Of a stretch of DNA of 40,141 nucleotides, positions 29,463 to 40,141 are shown one piece after another (position 1 is the first letter of the stretch; each line of letters starts with the position of its first letter). The notes below the pieces were generated by a model. That model saw only the letters and a list, made by a program, of their open reading frames with translations. It was not told the origin of the DNA and made no database searches. Position numbers and translations under genes: made by a program. The DNA is from Acidimicrobiia bacterium (GTDB lineage: Bacteria; Actinomycetota; Acidimicrobiia; IMCC26256; JADLDD01), in assembly GCA_020846855.1 (NCBI GenBank), contig JADLDD010000072.1, forward strand, positions 1 to 40,141, written 5' to 3'.

Positions 29463-30413
29463 TCAGGAGGCGCCGGCGCCGGAACGGAAGTACTCGATCG
29501 TCCGGGCCACGCCCTCGTCGATCGACGTCCACGGCTGCCAACCCAGGTGCATCCCGGCACGCGTCGGGTCGAGCGCGGAGCGGGGGACCTCCCCCGCTCG
29601 CGCCGACGCGTACACGGCCGGTTGGCGGAACCCCACGGCGCGGGCCATGGCGTCGAAGAGCTCCTGGACGCTCGTCTCGGTCCCGGTGCCGATGTTGAGA
29701 AGCAGCCCACCCCCGCGTTCGGAGGCCCGCACGAGGGCGTCGACGGCGTCGTCGACGTACACGAAGTCGCGGGTCTGCTTGCCGTCGCCGAAGATCGTGG
29801 GTCGCTGCCCGGCGAGGAGCTTCCCGGCGAAGATGGCCACCACGCCCGCCTCGCCGTGGGGATCCTGGCGGGGTCCGTAGATGTTGGCGAACGCCAGGGC
29901 GGTGTACTCGAGGCCCTGGGCCTCCCGGAAGTAGTGGAGGTAGTCGCCGACCGCCTTCTTGGCCACGCCGTAGGGCGACTCCGGCCGCTGGGGATGCGAC
30001 TCGTCGACCGGCAGGCTCTCGGGGCTGCCGTAGATGGTGCCGCCGGAGCTGGCGAAGATGAGCTTGCGGCACCCGGCCTTGAGCGCGCCCTGGGCCACGT
30101 TGATCGACCCGATGATGTTCACCTCGGCGTCGAAGGCGGGGCGGGCCACCGAGACGCGGACGTCGATCTGGGCCGCGAGGTGGAAGACCACCTCGGGGCG
30201 GCGCCGGACGATCAGGTCGGTCACCGCCGGGGATCGCACGTCGAGGCGGTGGAAGGAGAACCGGCGGGGCACGGCGGCCCGCGCCACGGCGAGGTTGGCC
30301 AGCGAGCCCGTCGACAGGTCGTCGATCACGTCGACCTCGTGGCCCTCGGCGAGGAGGCGGTCGACGAGGGTGGAGCCGATGAAGCCGGCGCCGCCGGTGA
30401 CCAGGGCCCTCAC
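29463..30413 (-). CDS. NAD-dependent nucleotide-sugar epimerase (UDP-glucose 4-epimerase-like)
   Basis: [54 protein letters not shown] start overlapping upstream gene. Confidence 0.92.
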   Translation of the reverse strand: MRALVTGGAGFIGSTLVDRLLAEGHEVDVIDDLSTGSLANLAVARAAVPRRFSFHRLDVRSPAVTDLIVRRRPEVVFHLAAQIDVRVSVARPAFDAEVNIIGSINVAQGALKAGCRKLIFASSGGTIYGSPESLPVDESHPQRPESPYGVAKKAVGDYLHYFREAQGLEYTALAFANIYGPRQDPHGEAGVVAIFAGKLLAGQRPTIFGDGKQTRDFVYVDDAVDALVRASERGGGLLLNIGTGTETSVQELFDAMARAVGFRQPAVYASARAGEVPRSALDPTRAGMHLGWQPWTSIDEGVARTIEYFRSGAGAS

Positions 30414-31405
30414 GGCACCGAGAGCTCGACGTCGGGCCCCACGACCGAATCGACCACCTCCCGGCCTTCGGCCACCACCGCCCCGGGCAGCAGCACCGAG
30501 CCGGCGATCCGAGCCCCGTTCCCGACGACGGCGTCGGCGCCGATCGTGCTCGCGGCCACCTCCGCTCCCGCGCCGATCGACGCGCCCGGCCCGATCAGCA
30601 CCGGCGCACCCAGGGTGGCCTCGCGGTCGATGCGCGGATCGCCCTGGACCCACACGCCCGGCGATCGCTCCAGGGCGCCGGGCGCGGGGGGCCGCCCGAG
30701 GCGCCCCGCCAGCACGTCGGCGTGGGCGTCGAGGTACTTGCCGGGGGTCCCGATGTCGAGCCAGTAGGCGTCGCTCCGGTAGCCGAAGAGGCTGCGCGGC
30801 CGGGACAGCATCCGCGGGAAGGTCTCCCGCTCGATGGAGACGGTCAGGCGGGGCGGGATCCGCTGGAGGACGGAGGGCTCGAGCACGTACGTGCCGGCGT
30901 TGATCCAGTGGGTCGGCGCCTGCCCCGGGGGCGGTTTCTCGACGAAGGCGACGACCTCGCCGTCGGGGCGGGTGGGCACCACCCCGAAGGCCGACGGGTC
31001 GTCGACGCGGGCCAGGCTGATGGTGGCCTCGGCGCCCCGCTCGGCGTGGAAGGCGATCATCGCGGTGAGGTTCAGGTCGGTGAGGACGTCGCCGTTGCAG
31101 ACCACCACCCGCTCGTCGATGCCCTCGGCGGCGAAGCGGATGCCGCCCGCGGTGCCGAGCGGTTCCGGCTCCTCACGGAAGCGCACCGTCATGGCCCCGA
31201 AGCGGCCGTCGGCGAAGTGGTGCCGGAAGGCGTCGGGGAGGTAGCCGAGCGACAGGACCGCCTCGTCGACGCCGTGCGACGCCAACCAGGAGAGCTGGCG
31301 CTCCACGAACGGCACGTTGGCGACGGGCAGCAGGGCCTTGGGCGTCTTGTACGTGAGCGGGCGCAGGCGGGTTCCCTCCCCGCCGACCAGGACTACGGCC
31401 TTCAT
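30410..31405 (-). CDS. Sugar-1-phosphate nucleotidyltransferase (mannose-1-phosphate guanylyltransferase-like) with left-handed beta-helix
   Basis: MKAVVLVGGEGTRLRPLTYKTPKALLPVANVPFVE; C-terminal hexapeptide-like repeats. Confidence 0.93.
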   Translation of the reverse strand: MKAVVLVGGEGTRLRPLTYKTPKALLPVANVPFVERQLSWLASHGVDEAVLSLGYLPDAFRHHFADGRFGAMTVRFREEPEPLGTAGGIRFAAEGIDERVVVCNGDVLTDLNLTAMIAFHAERGAEATISLARVDDPSAFGVVPTRPDGEVVAFVEKPPPGQAPTHWINAGTYVLEPSVLQRIPPRLTVSIERETFPRMLSRPRSLFGYRSDAYWLDIGTPGKYLDAHADVLAGRLGRPPAPGALERSPGVWVQGDPRIDREATLGAPVLIGPGASIGAGAEVAASTIGADAVVGNGARIAGSVLLPGAVVAEGREVVDSVVGPDVELSVP

Positions 31406-31473
31406 CGGTCCTCCGGGCTCCTGTCGTTCGGCGGGGGTCGGCTCGGATCCGACGAAGCCATGGGTCCGTCAGG

Positions 31474-32418
31474 TTAGCCCGCCACCCGCGGGCGCCCCCG
31501 GCCCGCACCGGCGGCCCGCGCCGCTACCGCGATCGTCGCCCGCACGGCGAGGTACGCGGCGGCCAGGGGCAGAAGAGCCCGCCTCGGGCCGTGCCAGCGC
31601 TGCGACGCGAACCGGAACAGCGACCGGTGGTGCTCGACGATCATCCGGTACGGGCGGCGGTCGGTGCTGACGCCCTGCACGTGCACCGCGCCGGCCCCCG
31701 GTTCGTAGACCACCCGCCACCCGGCCCGGCGGAGCCGCCAGCACAGCTCGACGTCCTCGACGTACATGAAGTAGCGCTCGTTCCATCCGCCCACGGCGTC
31801 GAGCGCGGGGCGCGACAGGAACACGGCCGCCCCGGATACCCAGTCGACGTCGCGCGCCACCGCGGGGTCGGCGTCGAGCTCGCGGTACCGGCGGGTGAAC
31901 CGGTTGCCGGGCCGGAACAGACCGACGATCCCGTGCCCCACGGCGTCGGCGACGGTGGGGATCCGCCGCGCCGACGGGTCCGTCGAGCCGTCGGGGTTGC
32001 GGATCCGCGGGCCGCACGCCGCGACGCGCGGGTCGGCCTCGAACCGCGCCAGCACCCGCGCCGCCGACCCCTCGTCGAGGAGGGCGTCGGGGTTCAGGAC
32101 CGCGACGACCGGGGCCCGGGTCGCGGCGATCCCCAGGTTCGCGGCCCGGGCGTAGCCGAGGTTGGCCCGCGGGCGGATCACCGCTACTTCGGGGTAGGCC
32201 CCCCCCAGCGTGGAGAGGGAGTCGTCGTGGGAGTCGTTGTCGACTACCACCACGTCGGGCGGGGCACCCGCGCTGCGGTCGGCCAGCAGCGACCCCACGC
32301 AGTCGGCGAGCAGGCCGCCGGCGTCGTGGTTGACGACCACGGCCGCCCACGGCGCGGGGGCGGGCGGGACCGGCGGGGCGGGGGCGGCGGGGCCGGGCGT
32401 CGCGGAACCGGGCGTCAC
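31474..32418 (-). CDS. Family 2 glycosyltransferase (WbbL/rhamnosyltransferase-like)
   Basis: AAVVVNHDAGGLLADCV, VVDNDSHDDS, NLGYARAANLGI, VAVLNPDALL, WVSGAAVFLSRPALDAVGGWNERYFMYVEDVELCWRLRRAGW. Confidence 0.92.
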   Translation of the reverse strand: MTPGSATPGPAAPAPPVPPAPAPWAAVVVNHDAGGLLADCVGSLLADRSAGAPPDVVVVDNDSHDDSLSTLGGAYPEVAVIRPRANLGYARAANLGIAATRAPVVAVLNPDALLDEGSAARVLARFEADPRVAACGPRIRNPDGSTDPSARRIPTVADAVGHGIVGLFRPGNRFTRRYRELDADPAVARDVDWVSGAAVFLSRPALDAVGGWNERYFMYVEDVELCWRLRRAGWRVVYEPGAGAVHVQGVSTDRRPYRMIVEHHRSLFRFASQRWHGPRRALLPLAAAYLAVRATIAVAARAAGAGRGRPRVAG

Positions 32419-32428
32419 GGGACCGGGG

Positions 32429-33162
32429 CTAGCGGGTGAAGCGGCACTTGACGAGCGTCCAAAGGGCGACGACGCCGTCGCGCCAGGTGATCTTCTTGCC
32501 CTCGTCGAACTCGCGCCCCGCGTAGGAGATGGGGACCTCGTAGATGCGCTCGCCCCGCCGGAGCAGCCTGGCGGTTATCTCGGGCTCGAAGTCGAAGCGG
32601 TCCGCCGTCAGCACCACGCCGTCGAGGGCGTCGCGGGTGACGAGCTTGTAGCAGGTCTCCATGTCGGAGAGCGTGGTGTTGTAGAGGACGTTGGTCACCA
32701 CGGTGAGGAACCGGTTGCCCAGCCAGTGCAGCAGCAGCATGTTGCGGCGCTCGCCGGTGAAGCGCGAGCCGTAGACCACCCGGGCCTTGCCGGCGAGCAC
32801 CGGCGCCAACAGGCGGGGCCAGTCGGCCGGGTCGTACTCGAGGTCGGCGTCCTGGACGAGCAGGAGGTCGCCGGTCGCCCGGTCCAGGCCGGTGCGGACG
32901 GCCGCCCCCTTGCCCCGGTTCTCGGGGTGCGACACCACGTTCACGGTGCTGTCGTTGAGCTGGGCCAGCACCGCGTCGGTGCCGTCGGTGCTGCCGTCGT
33001 CGACCACCACGATCTCGAGGGCCAGGGGCAGCTCCACGGCGCGCATGCGCCGCACGATCTCCACGACCGTGTTCCGCTCGTTGAAGACCGGCACGATCAC
33101 GCTCAGCTTGCGGAGGTGACCCGACGGGCCGGACGGGGGCGACGGGCCGCGCGACGGTTCCG

Positions 33163-33166
<4 letters not shown>
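32429..33166 (-). CDS. Family 2 glycosyltransferase (polyprenol-phosphate sugar synthase-like)
   Basis: [57 protein letters not shown]. Confidence 0.93.
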
Positions 33167-34124
<958 letters not shown>

Positions 34125-34128
<4 letters not shown>

Positions 34129-35420
34129 CGCCCTACCCCCTCGTACACGAAGCCGAGCCGCCGCATCGCGGCCGGGTCGAGGAGGTTGCGCGTGTCGAGG
34201 ATCCGCGCCTCGGCGAGCTCCGCCGCGACCCGGCCGAAGTCGAGCCAGCGGAAGGCGTCCCACTCGGTCAGCACCGCGACGAGCCCGGCCCCGGCGCACG
34301 CCGCGTACGGGTCGCCGGCCAGCTCCAGGCCGGGCACGAGGTCGAGGACCCGCGCCGGCGCCGCCGGGTCGTGGGCCACCACCCGGGCGCCCTCCTCGAT
34401 CAGCCGCCGGACGATGTGGATCGCCGGGGAGTCGCGGAGGTCGTCGGTGTTGGCCTTGAACGTGAGGCCCAGGGCCGCCACCCGGACCCCGTCGAGCGAA
34501 CCGCCGGCGAGGTCCCGGGCCTTGTCGACCATCCGCTCGTGCTGGCGCCGGTTGACGTCGACGACGCCCTGCAGGAGGGTGAAGTCGTAGCCGGCCTGCT
34601 CCGCCGCGTGCAGCAGCGCGGCGGTGTCCTTGGGGAAGCACGATCCGCCGTACCCGGGGCCGGGGCGAAGGAACTCGAACCCGATGCGGGTGTCGTAGCC
34701 CATGCCGAGCACCACCTCGCGCACGTCGGCGTCGACGGCCTCGCAGAGGTTGGCGATGGCGTTCACGAACGAGATCTTGGTGGCGAGGAAGGCGTTGGAG
34801 GCGTACTTGATCATCTCGGCCGAGGCGGAGTCGGTGACGAGGATCGGGGCCTTGAGGCCCCGGTAGAGCTCCGACACGCGCACGGCCACCGACGGATCGT
34901 CACAGCCGATGACCACCCGGTTCGGTTCGAGGAAGTCGCGGACCGACGTGCCCTCGCGCAGGAACTCCGGGTTCGACGCGACCCCGATCTCCTCGATGGA
35001 GGCGCCGGCGGCGGCCAGGATGCGCTCCACCACACGCGTCGAGCCCACCGGCATGGTCGACTTGTTCACCACGACCGTCCCCGGCCGCAGCGCGGGCGCG
35101 ATCTCGCGGGCCACGGCCTCCACGAACGAGAGATCGGCCGATCCGTCGTCGCCTTGAGGGGTGGGCACGCACAGGAACACGAACTCGGCGTCGGGAGCCG
35201 CGTTGGCGGCGCCGACCACGAACCGCAGGCGCTTCGACGCCAGGCCCTCCGCGAGCAGCTCGGGGAGCCCCTCCTCGAGGATGGGCACCTCGCCCTTGGA
35301 GAGCAGGGCGACCCGGTCGGCGTCGATGTCGGCGGCGACGACGGTGTGGCCGAGGCGCGCCATGCACGCCGCGGTGGTGAGCCCCACGTAGCCGGCCCCG
35401 ATCACGGCCAGGCGGCTCAT
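34125..35420 (-). CDS. ugd: UDP-glucose 6-dehydrogenase
   Basis: [78 protein letters not shown]. Confidence 0.96.
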
Positions 35421-35469
35421 CGGGCCACACTCCCGGCGCGCCCGGTGCGGTCCGTCGCGCGGCGCGGCG

Positions 35470-36312
35470 TCACGAGGCGCGCTCCCGGGCCAGGTACTCG
35501 CCCAGCGCGTCGCGGTAGTCGCGGGGCTCCGGCACCCCGCTCGCCTCCAGGGCCAGGCTCCGCATCGCGCTGTAGGCCGGCCGCGCCGCGGGTCGGGCCA
35601 GGTCGGCGCCCGAGACCCGGCGGATGGTCGAGTCGTCGCGCCCGACGAGCGCGAGGGCGTCGACGGCGAGCTGGTAGCGGTTGCACTCGCCCCGGTTGGC
35701 GACGTGGAACACGCCCGGGATCCGCTCCACGGCGATCCGGGCCAGCACCGCCGCCAGGTCGGGGGCGTAGGTGGGCCGGCTGACCTGGTCGTCGAGGACG
35801 GGCCGGACGTCGTCGGGGGTCGACGCCAGGCACCACGACACGAAGTCGCCGCCCCGCCGGCCGAACACCCAAGAGGTGCGGGCCACCGCCCACGACGTCG
35901 CGTGGCGCTCGAGCTCCACCTCGCCGGCCCGCTTCGACCGGCCGTACTCCTGGATCGGCGCCACGGGGTCGAACTCGTGGTACGGGCGCCGCGATCGCCC
36001 GTCGAACACGTAGTCGGTCGAGACGTGCACGACGTGGGCCCCCACCCTCGACGCGGCCACGGCCAGGAACCGCACCCCCAGGGCGTTGGCGGCGTACGCC
36101 GCCGCCGGATCCGTCTCGCAGCGGTCGACGTTGGTCAGGGCCGCGGCGTTGACGACCGTGTGGGGGGCGAACGAGGCGACCACGGCCTCCACGGCCTCGC
36201 GGTCGGCGAGATCGAGGGCGGCCCGGTCGAGGGCGAGGACCTCGTGCCCGTCGAGGGCGCCGGGGAGGACCGAGCCGAGCTGCCCCCCGGCCCCGGTCAC
36301 GAGGACCCTCAT
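35470..36312 (-). CDS. rmlD: dTDP-4-dehydrorhamnose reductase
   Basis: MRVLVTGAGGQLGSVL, VVNAAALTNVDRCE, HVSTDYVFDG, PYHEFDPVAPIQEYGRSKRAGE. Confidence 0.95.
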   Translation of the reverse strand: MRVLVTGAGGQLGSVLPGALDGHEVLALDRAALDLADREAVEAVVASFAPHTVVNAAALTNVDRCETDPAAAYAANALGVRFLAVAASRVGAHVVHVSTDYVFDGRSRRPYHEFDPVAPIQEYGRSKRAGEVELERHATSWAVARTSWVFGRRGGDFVSWCLASTPDDVRPVLDDQVSRPTYAPDLAAVLARIAVERIPGVFHVANRGECNRYQLAVDALALVGRDDSTIRRVSGADLARPAARPAYSAMRSLALEASGVPEPRDYRDALGEYLARERAS

Positions 36313-37328
36313 CGGGTGGACGCGGGGGCGCCGGCCCAGGATTCCTCGACCACGGGAGCCCGGTCGCGCAGGGGCTCCCACCAATCGCGGTGGGCGCCGT
36401 ACCAGCGGACGGTCTCGTCGATGCCGGCGTCGAACGGCACCTGGGGGGCCCAACCGAGCTCGCTCCGGATCCGGGACGAGTCGAGGAGGTAGCGGCGGTC
36501 GTGGCTGGGCCGGTCGGGCACGATCGTCTTGAGCGAGGACGGCTTGCCCAGGGCGCCGAGGACGAGGTCCGCGATCTGCTCGATGCTCGCCTCGACGCCG
36601 GTGCCGACGTTGTAGGTCTCGCCCACCACACCGTCGGCGAGGATGCGCTCCACGGCCCGGCAGTGGTCGAGCACGTGGATCCACTCCCGGCGGTTGTGCG
36701 TGGACGCGTACAGGGGCAGGGGCCGGTCGTCGAGCGCCCGGGTGGTGAAGAGGGGGATCACCTTCTCGGGGAACTGGTACGGCCCGTAGTTGTTGCTGCA
36801 GTTCGAGATCGTGACGGGCAGGCCGTAGGTGGCGTGGTACGAGCGCACGGCGTGGTCGGCGCCGGCCTTCGAAGCGTTGTAGGGCGTCTGCGGCCGGTAT
36901 GGCGACTCCTCGGTGAAGGCCCCGGGGTCGTCGAGGGCCATGTCGCCGTAGACCTCGCAGGTGGAGATGTGGTGGAAGCGGCCCACGCCGACCCGGCGCG
37001 CCGCCTCCAGGAGTGCCTGCGTGCCCATCACGTTGGTGCGGAAGAAGCGGCCGGGATCGACGACCGCGAGGCTGTTGTGCGACTCGGCCGCGAAGTTCAC
37101 CACGACGTCGGGCCGCTCGGCGCGCATCAGGGCTTCGCAGGTGTCGAGGTCGGCGATGTCGGCCTGCACGAAGGCGATCCGGTCCTCGACGTCGGCGAGG
37201 CTGGCCCGGTTGCCGGCGTAGGTGAGCAGGTCGAGCGCGACCACGTGGTCGCCGGGATGCCCTTCGACCCAGTGGCGAACGAAGTTCGATCCGATGAACC
37301 CGGCCGCGCCGGTCACGAGGAGCCGCAC
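36309..37328 (-). CDS. rmlB: dTDP-glucose 4,6-dehydratase
   Basis: MRLLVTGAAGFIGSNFVRHWV, FAAESHNSL, TCEVYGD, PYNASKAGADHAVRSYH, NCSNNYGPYQFPEKVIP. Confidence 0.96.
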   Translation of the reverse strand: MRLLVTGAAGFIGSNFVRHWVEGHPGDHVVALDLLTYAGNRASLADVEDRIAFVQADIADLDTCEALMRAERPDVVVNFAAESHNSLAVVDPGRFFRTNVMGTQALLEAARRVGVGRFHHISTCEVYGDMALDDPGAFTEESPYRPQTPYNASKAGADHAVRSYHATYGLPVTISNCSNNYGPYQFPEKVIPLFTTRALDDRPLPLYASTHNRREWIHVLDHCRAVERILADGVVGETYNVGTGVEASIEQIADLVLGALGKPSSLKTIVPDRPSHDRRYLLDSSRIRSELGWAPQVPFDAGIDETVRWYGAHRDWWEPLRDRAPVVEESWAGAPASTR

Positions 37329-37430
37329 GGTGGCGCAGTCTAGGCGGGCGACAAAACGGGCGGATCACCCAGGCGGAGGCCGAACCGGGTCACCCGGACC
37401 GGGCGGGGGCCCGGCGGGGCGCCACGGAGC

Positions 37431-38858
37431 TCAGCAACGGGACGCGGGATCGTCGGCCCGGCCGGTGGTGGCGGTGGTCGGGGCGACGGTGGAGGCGGTG
37501 GTCGGCGGCGCCTCGACCTCCTCGCCGGGGCGCCGGATCCCCGGGAAGCCGTCGCCGATCACGAAGACGACCTCGCCTCGGGGGACCGAGTCGTCGCGCA
37601 CTATCTCCATGCCCTCGACCGACCGCAGGGCCAGCATGGACACGAACGCGGCCGCGGCGTCGTCGGGGTGGAACCGCACCTCGAAGCCGTCGATGGGGGG
37701 CGCGTCGCCCGTTCGCCCGGGCGCGAACCCCAGGCGCCGGATCTCGGCCAGGGTGCGGGCCGCCAGCCCCGTCTCGCCGGTCGCGTTGAGGACGGTCACG
37801 CGCACCTCGCTCCGCTTCGGCGGCGGCACCGGGTCGGGCGGCGGCCCGAAGTCGCGCAGGGCGGCGAGGATCGGGGCCGCCTCCTCCTCGTCGAGGAGCA
37901 CAGGACCGGTACGACCCGACGGATCCTCGGTGTAGAAGGGCATGGTCACCATCTCGAGCGCGCCCTTGTCGGCCGGGTTCACGTTCCTGAACGTGCGGAC
38001 CAGGGCGAAGATGTCGGAGCGCGAGAGGTTCTCGTCGACGTGGAGCTTGTCGACGATCCGGTCGGCCATCTGGTTGGCGGCCAGGAGGTCACGGCTGGCG
38101 GTCTTCGACGCCTCGCTGGCGAGGCGGCGCATGAACGCCTGCTGGCGCTGGATGCGGTCGATGTCCGCCCGGGGGGAGGCATCACGCCACCGGCCGTCCT
38201 CGTACACCTCCATGTGCCGCGACCGCACGTACTGGAGCGCCGCCTCGCCGCCCAGGTGCTTGCAGCCCGCGGTCTCTATGTTGAGCCCGGTGTACCCGTC
38301 GCGGGCGGGGGCCGGGAAGTACACGGGCACCGAGCCGATGGCGTCGACGATGCCCCGGAAGGTCTCGAAGTCGACCTCGAGGTAGTGGTGGATCGGCACG
38401 TCGAAGTTGGCCTCGATGGTGTCGATCACCTTCTGGGGGCCGAAGTTGAACGCGGCGTTGATCTTCTCCTTGCCCAGGCCCGGGATCTCGACCTGCATGT
38501 CGCGGGGGATCGAGACGAGGAGCGAGCTCTTCCGGTCCGGGTTCACGTGGACGATCATCATCGTGTCGGACCGGGCCGGGCCGACGTCCTGCGCGGTGCC
38601 GAAGGCCTCCTCCTGGCGCTCGTTCTTGACGAAGGCGCGGGTGTCGGAGCCGATGATGAGGAAGTTGGCGGCCTTGGCGGGCGCCTTCGACAGCTTCAGC
38701 CCGGGGACCCGGTCGATGCTGGCGATCTTGGCGTCGACGTTGCGGTTCACGACGACGATCCCCGCCACCGTCACCGCGAGCGCCGTGACCAGCGCGATCA
38801 GGTAACGGGCTCCGAAGACCCGCCACGCGGAGCGCCCCGAAGGGCGGGCATGGGACAT
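37431..38858 (-). CDS. LytR-CpsA-Psr (LCP) family cell-wall polymer ligase with C-terminal LytR_C-like domain
   Basis: Signal-anchor; IGSDTRAF, SDTMMIVHVNP, LLVSIPRDMQVEIPG, KINAAFNFGP, ALQYVRSRH; C-terminal VRVTVLNATGETGLAARTLAEIRRLGF. Confidence 0.95.
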   Translation of the reverse strand: MSHARPSGRSAWRVFGARYLIALVTALAVTVAGIVVVNRNVDAKIASIDRVPGLKLSKAPAKAANFLIIGSDTRAFVKNERQEEAFGTAQDVGPARSDTMMIVHVNPDRKSSLLVSIPRDMQVEIPGLGKEKINAAFNFGPQKVIDTIEANFDVPIHHYLEVDFETFRGIVDAIGSVPVYFPAPARDGYTGLNIETAGCKHLGGEAALQYVRSRHMEVYEDGRWRDASPRADIDRIQRQQAFMRRLASEASKTASRDLLAANQMADRIVDKLHVDENLSRSDIFALVRTFRNVNPADKGALEMVTMPFYTEDPSGRTGPVLLDEEEAAPILAALRDFGPPPDPVPPPKRSEVRVTVLNATGETGLAARTLAEIRRLGFAPGRTGDAPPIDGFEVRFHPDDAAAAFVSMLALRSVEGMEIVRDDSVPRGEVVFVIGDGFPGIRRPGEEVEAPPTTASTVAPTTATTGRADDPASRC

Positions 38859-38860
38859 GA

Positions 38861-38877
38861 CCGTTCCAGGCTAACGG
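38861..38877. promoter_or_regulatory. Dyad overlapping candidate -10 (TAGCCT) of LCP gene
   Basis: CCGTT ccaggct AACGG on + strand, 2 bp upstream of LCP ATG; reverse-strand TAGCCT 38873-38868. Confidence 0.3.
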
Positions 38878-38911
38878 CTGCACTCCCCGCGACCGGGTCG
38901 GACCACCCGCG

Positions 38912-38966
38912 TACCGATGGCCTACCGATGGCGTACCGGTGGCCTACCGGTGGCCTACCGGATGGG
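38912..38966. repeat. 11-bp tandem repeat, five copies (TACCGRTGGCC)
   Basis: taccgatggcc taccgatggcg taccggtggcc taccggtggcc taccggatggg. Confidence 0.9.
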
Positions 38967-39042
38967 CCCCACCGATGGGTCACCTACCGACGCCATCCGA
39001 CGGGAACCGTCCCGACGCGACATCACGGGGCAGGGCAACGGC

Positions 39043-39072
39043 GGGTCGGAGTGGGTCGGAGTGGGACGGAGC
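39043..39072. repeat. 10-bp tandem repeat, three copies (GGGTCGGAGT)
   Basis: gggtcggagt gggtcggagt gggacggagc. Confidence 0.85.
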
Positions 39073-39123
39073 GGGTGGCATGCGGCTCGGAGACCCGGTC
39101 GGTGGGTCCCGTAACCTCGCGGC

Positions 39124-39960
39124 GTGCTGGTGTGGATCGACGGGAGGCTCGACGACGCCTCCACCGCCCGGGTGTCGCCGTTCGACCACGGGATCCTCGT
39201 CGGCGACGGCGTGTTCGAGACGCTGCGGGTCTACAGCGGGGTCCCGTTCGCGTGGTCCCGCCACCTGGCCCGCCTCGAGGCCTCGGCCCGGGGCCTGGGC
39301 CTGGCGGTCCCGCCGGCGGACGCACTGCGGGCCGCGGCCGAGGCCGTCCTGCGGGGGAACGAGCTCGGCGAGGCCCGCCTACGCATCACGATCACGGGCG
39401 GGCCGGCCCCGCTCGGCTCGGAGCGGGGCGACTCGCCGCCCACGGTGATCGTCGCCGCCACGCCGTTCCGCGCCTGGGCCCCGACGGTCGACGTCGCGGT
39501 GGTGCCGTGGCCGCGCAACGAACGAGGTGCGGTCGCGGGCCTGAAGACGATCTCCTACGCCGAGAACGTCGTGGCCCTGGCCCACGCGCGCGACCACGGG
39601 GCAGGCGAGGCGATCTTCGCCAACACCCGGGGGGAGCTGTGCGAGGCGACCGGGTCGAACGTCTTCGTGGTCTCCGACGGCGTGGTGCGGACCCCGCCCC
39701 TCTCGTCGGGCTGCCTCCCGGGGGTGACCCGGGCCCTGCTCCTCGAGCTCTGCGCCGAGGGGCGCGTACCCGCCGAGGAGGCCGCCCTCCCGGTGACGGC
39801 GGTGGCCGAGGCCGACGAGGCGTTCCTCACCTCCACCACCCGGGAGGTGCACCCGATCGCCACCGTCGACGGCGCCGCCCTCCCGGCCGCGCCCGGGCCC
39901 GTGAGCACCCGCCTGGCCGGCCTCTTCGCCGACCTCGTCGCCCGCGACACCGATCCCTGA
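39124..39960 (+). CDS. Class IV aminotransferase (branched-chain aminotransferase / aminodeoxychorismate lyase type)
   Basis: SPFDHGILVGDGVFETLRVYSG, LKTISYAENVVALAHARDHGAGEAIFANTRGELCEATGSNVFVV, LSSGCLPGVTRALLLEL; GTG start. Confidence 0.93.
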   Translation: MLVWIDGRLDDASTARVSPFDHGILVGDGVFETLRVYSGVPFAWSRHLARLEASARGLGLAVPPADALRAAAEAVLRGNELGEARLRITITGGPAPLGSERGDSPPTVIVAATPFRAWAPTVDVAVVPWPRNERGAVAGLKTISYAENVVALAHARDHGAGEAIFANTRGELCEATGSNVFVVSDGVVRTPPLSSGCLPGVTRALLLELCAEGRVPAEEAALPVTAVAEADEAFLTSTTREVHPIATVDGAALPAAPGPVSTRLAGLFADLVARDTDP

Positions 39961-39981
39961 CGGCGGTGGCGGCCACCGCCG
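39961..39981 (+). terminator. 9-bp GC hairpin directly abutting the aminotransferase stop codon
   Basis: cggcggtgg-cgg-ccaccgccg; no U-tract. Confidence 0.55.
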
Positions 39982-40074
39982 CGCCGCGCGTCGCGCGCCG
40001 GCGGCTTCCGGCTCGGGGGCCCCGACCCGGGCGCCGGGCGGTCCGGCCGGCGCGGAGAGGGCCCCGAGGGGCCG

Positions 40075-40141
40075 TCAGGCGGAACGGAGGTGGACGACGT
40101 CGCCGGCGGCGACCTCCACGAGGCAGCCCGACTCCACCTCC
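40075..40141 (-). CDS. C-terminal fragment of an unidentified protein
   Basis: Reverse frame ...EVESGCLVEVAAGDVVHLRSA*; truncated by window edge, convergent with the aminotransferase. Confidence 0.4.
   Translation of the reverse strand, partial: EVESGCLVEVAAGDVVHLRSA

Noticed and set aside
29320-29880. 186-aa + strand ORF over the structured intergenic region
   Set aside because: Mostly antisense to the epimerase and without domain signature; the intergenic structure is better explained as RNA/DNA structure.
31436-31470. tcggatccga palindrome upstream of the NTP-transferase
   Set aside because: Short 10-bp palindrome in a GC-rich leader without accompanying promoter geometry; expected by chance.

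Overview
This ~40.1 kb window is a very GC-rich, gene-dense chromosomal segment from an actinobacterium, plausibly Acidimicrobiia-like (inference from gene content only). It consists mostly of recognisable core genes. In order: end of a probable LLM-class oxidoreductase, SRAP/HMCES peptidase, DUF3052-like protein, 1-Cys peroxiredoxin, M23 peptidase–ftsX–ftsE–prfB, secA, hpf, comF, ahcY, a SIS-type sugar-phosphate isomerase, Trm112, phosphomannomutase, a large membrane protein, a short zinc-ribbon ORF absent from the supplied track, a CPBP protease, ftsH, a thioredoxin-like protein, DUF5719-like and GT2-membrane fusion genes, a hendecad-repeat small protein, an F420 operon (cofD/cofE/nitroreductase), a nucleotide-sugar/glycosyltransferase cluster (epimerase, NTP-transferase, two GT2s, UXS, ugd, rmlD, rmlB, LCP), and a class-IV aminotransferase. 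I saw no rRNA, tRNA, CRISPR array, transposase, prophage or recognisable defence system. The less explained signals are non-coding: a highly structured convergent intergenic region with mutually exclusive pairings (29265-29420), inverted repeats bracketing -10 elements at several promoters, a long hairpin made of CGCAACATGTTGCG palindromes (113-166), phased 11-bp and 10-bp tandem repeats upstream of the LCP gene, several apparently leaderless promoters, a possible AUC start for hpf, and GC hairpins placed at or on stop codons. All calls were made by eye; no database search or folding program was run.
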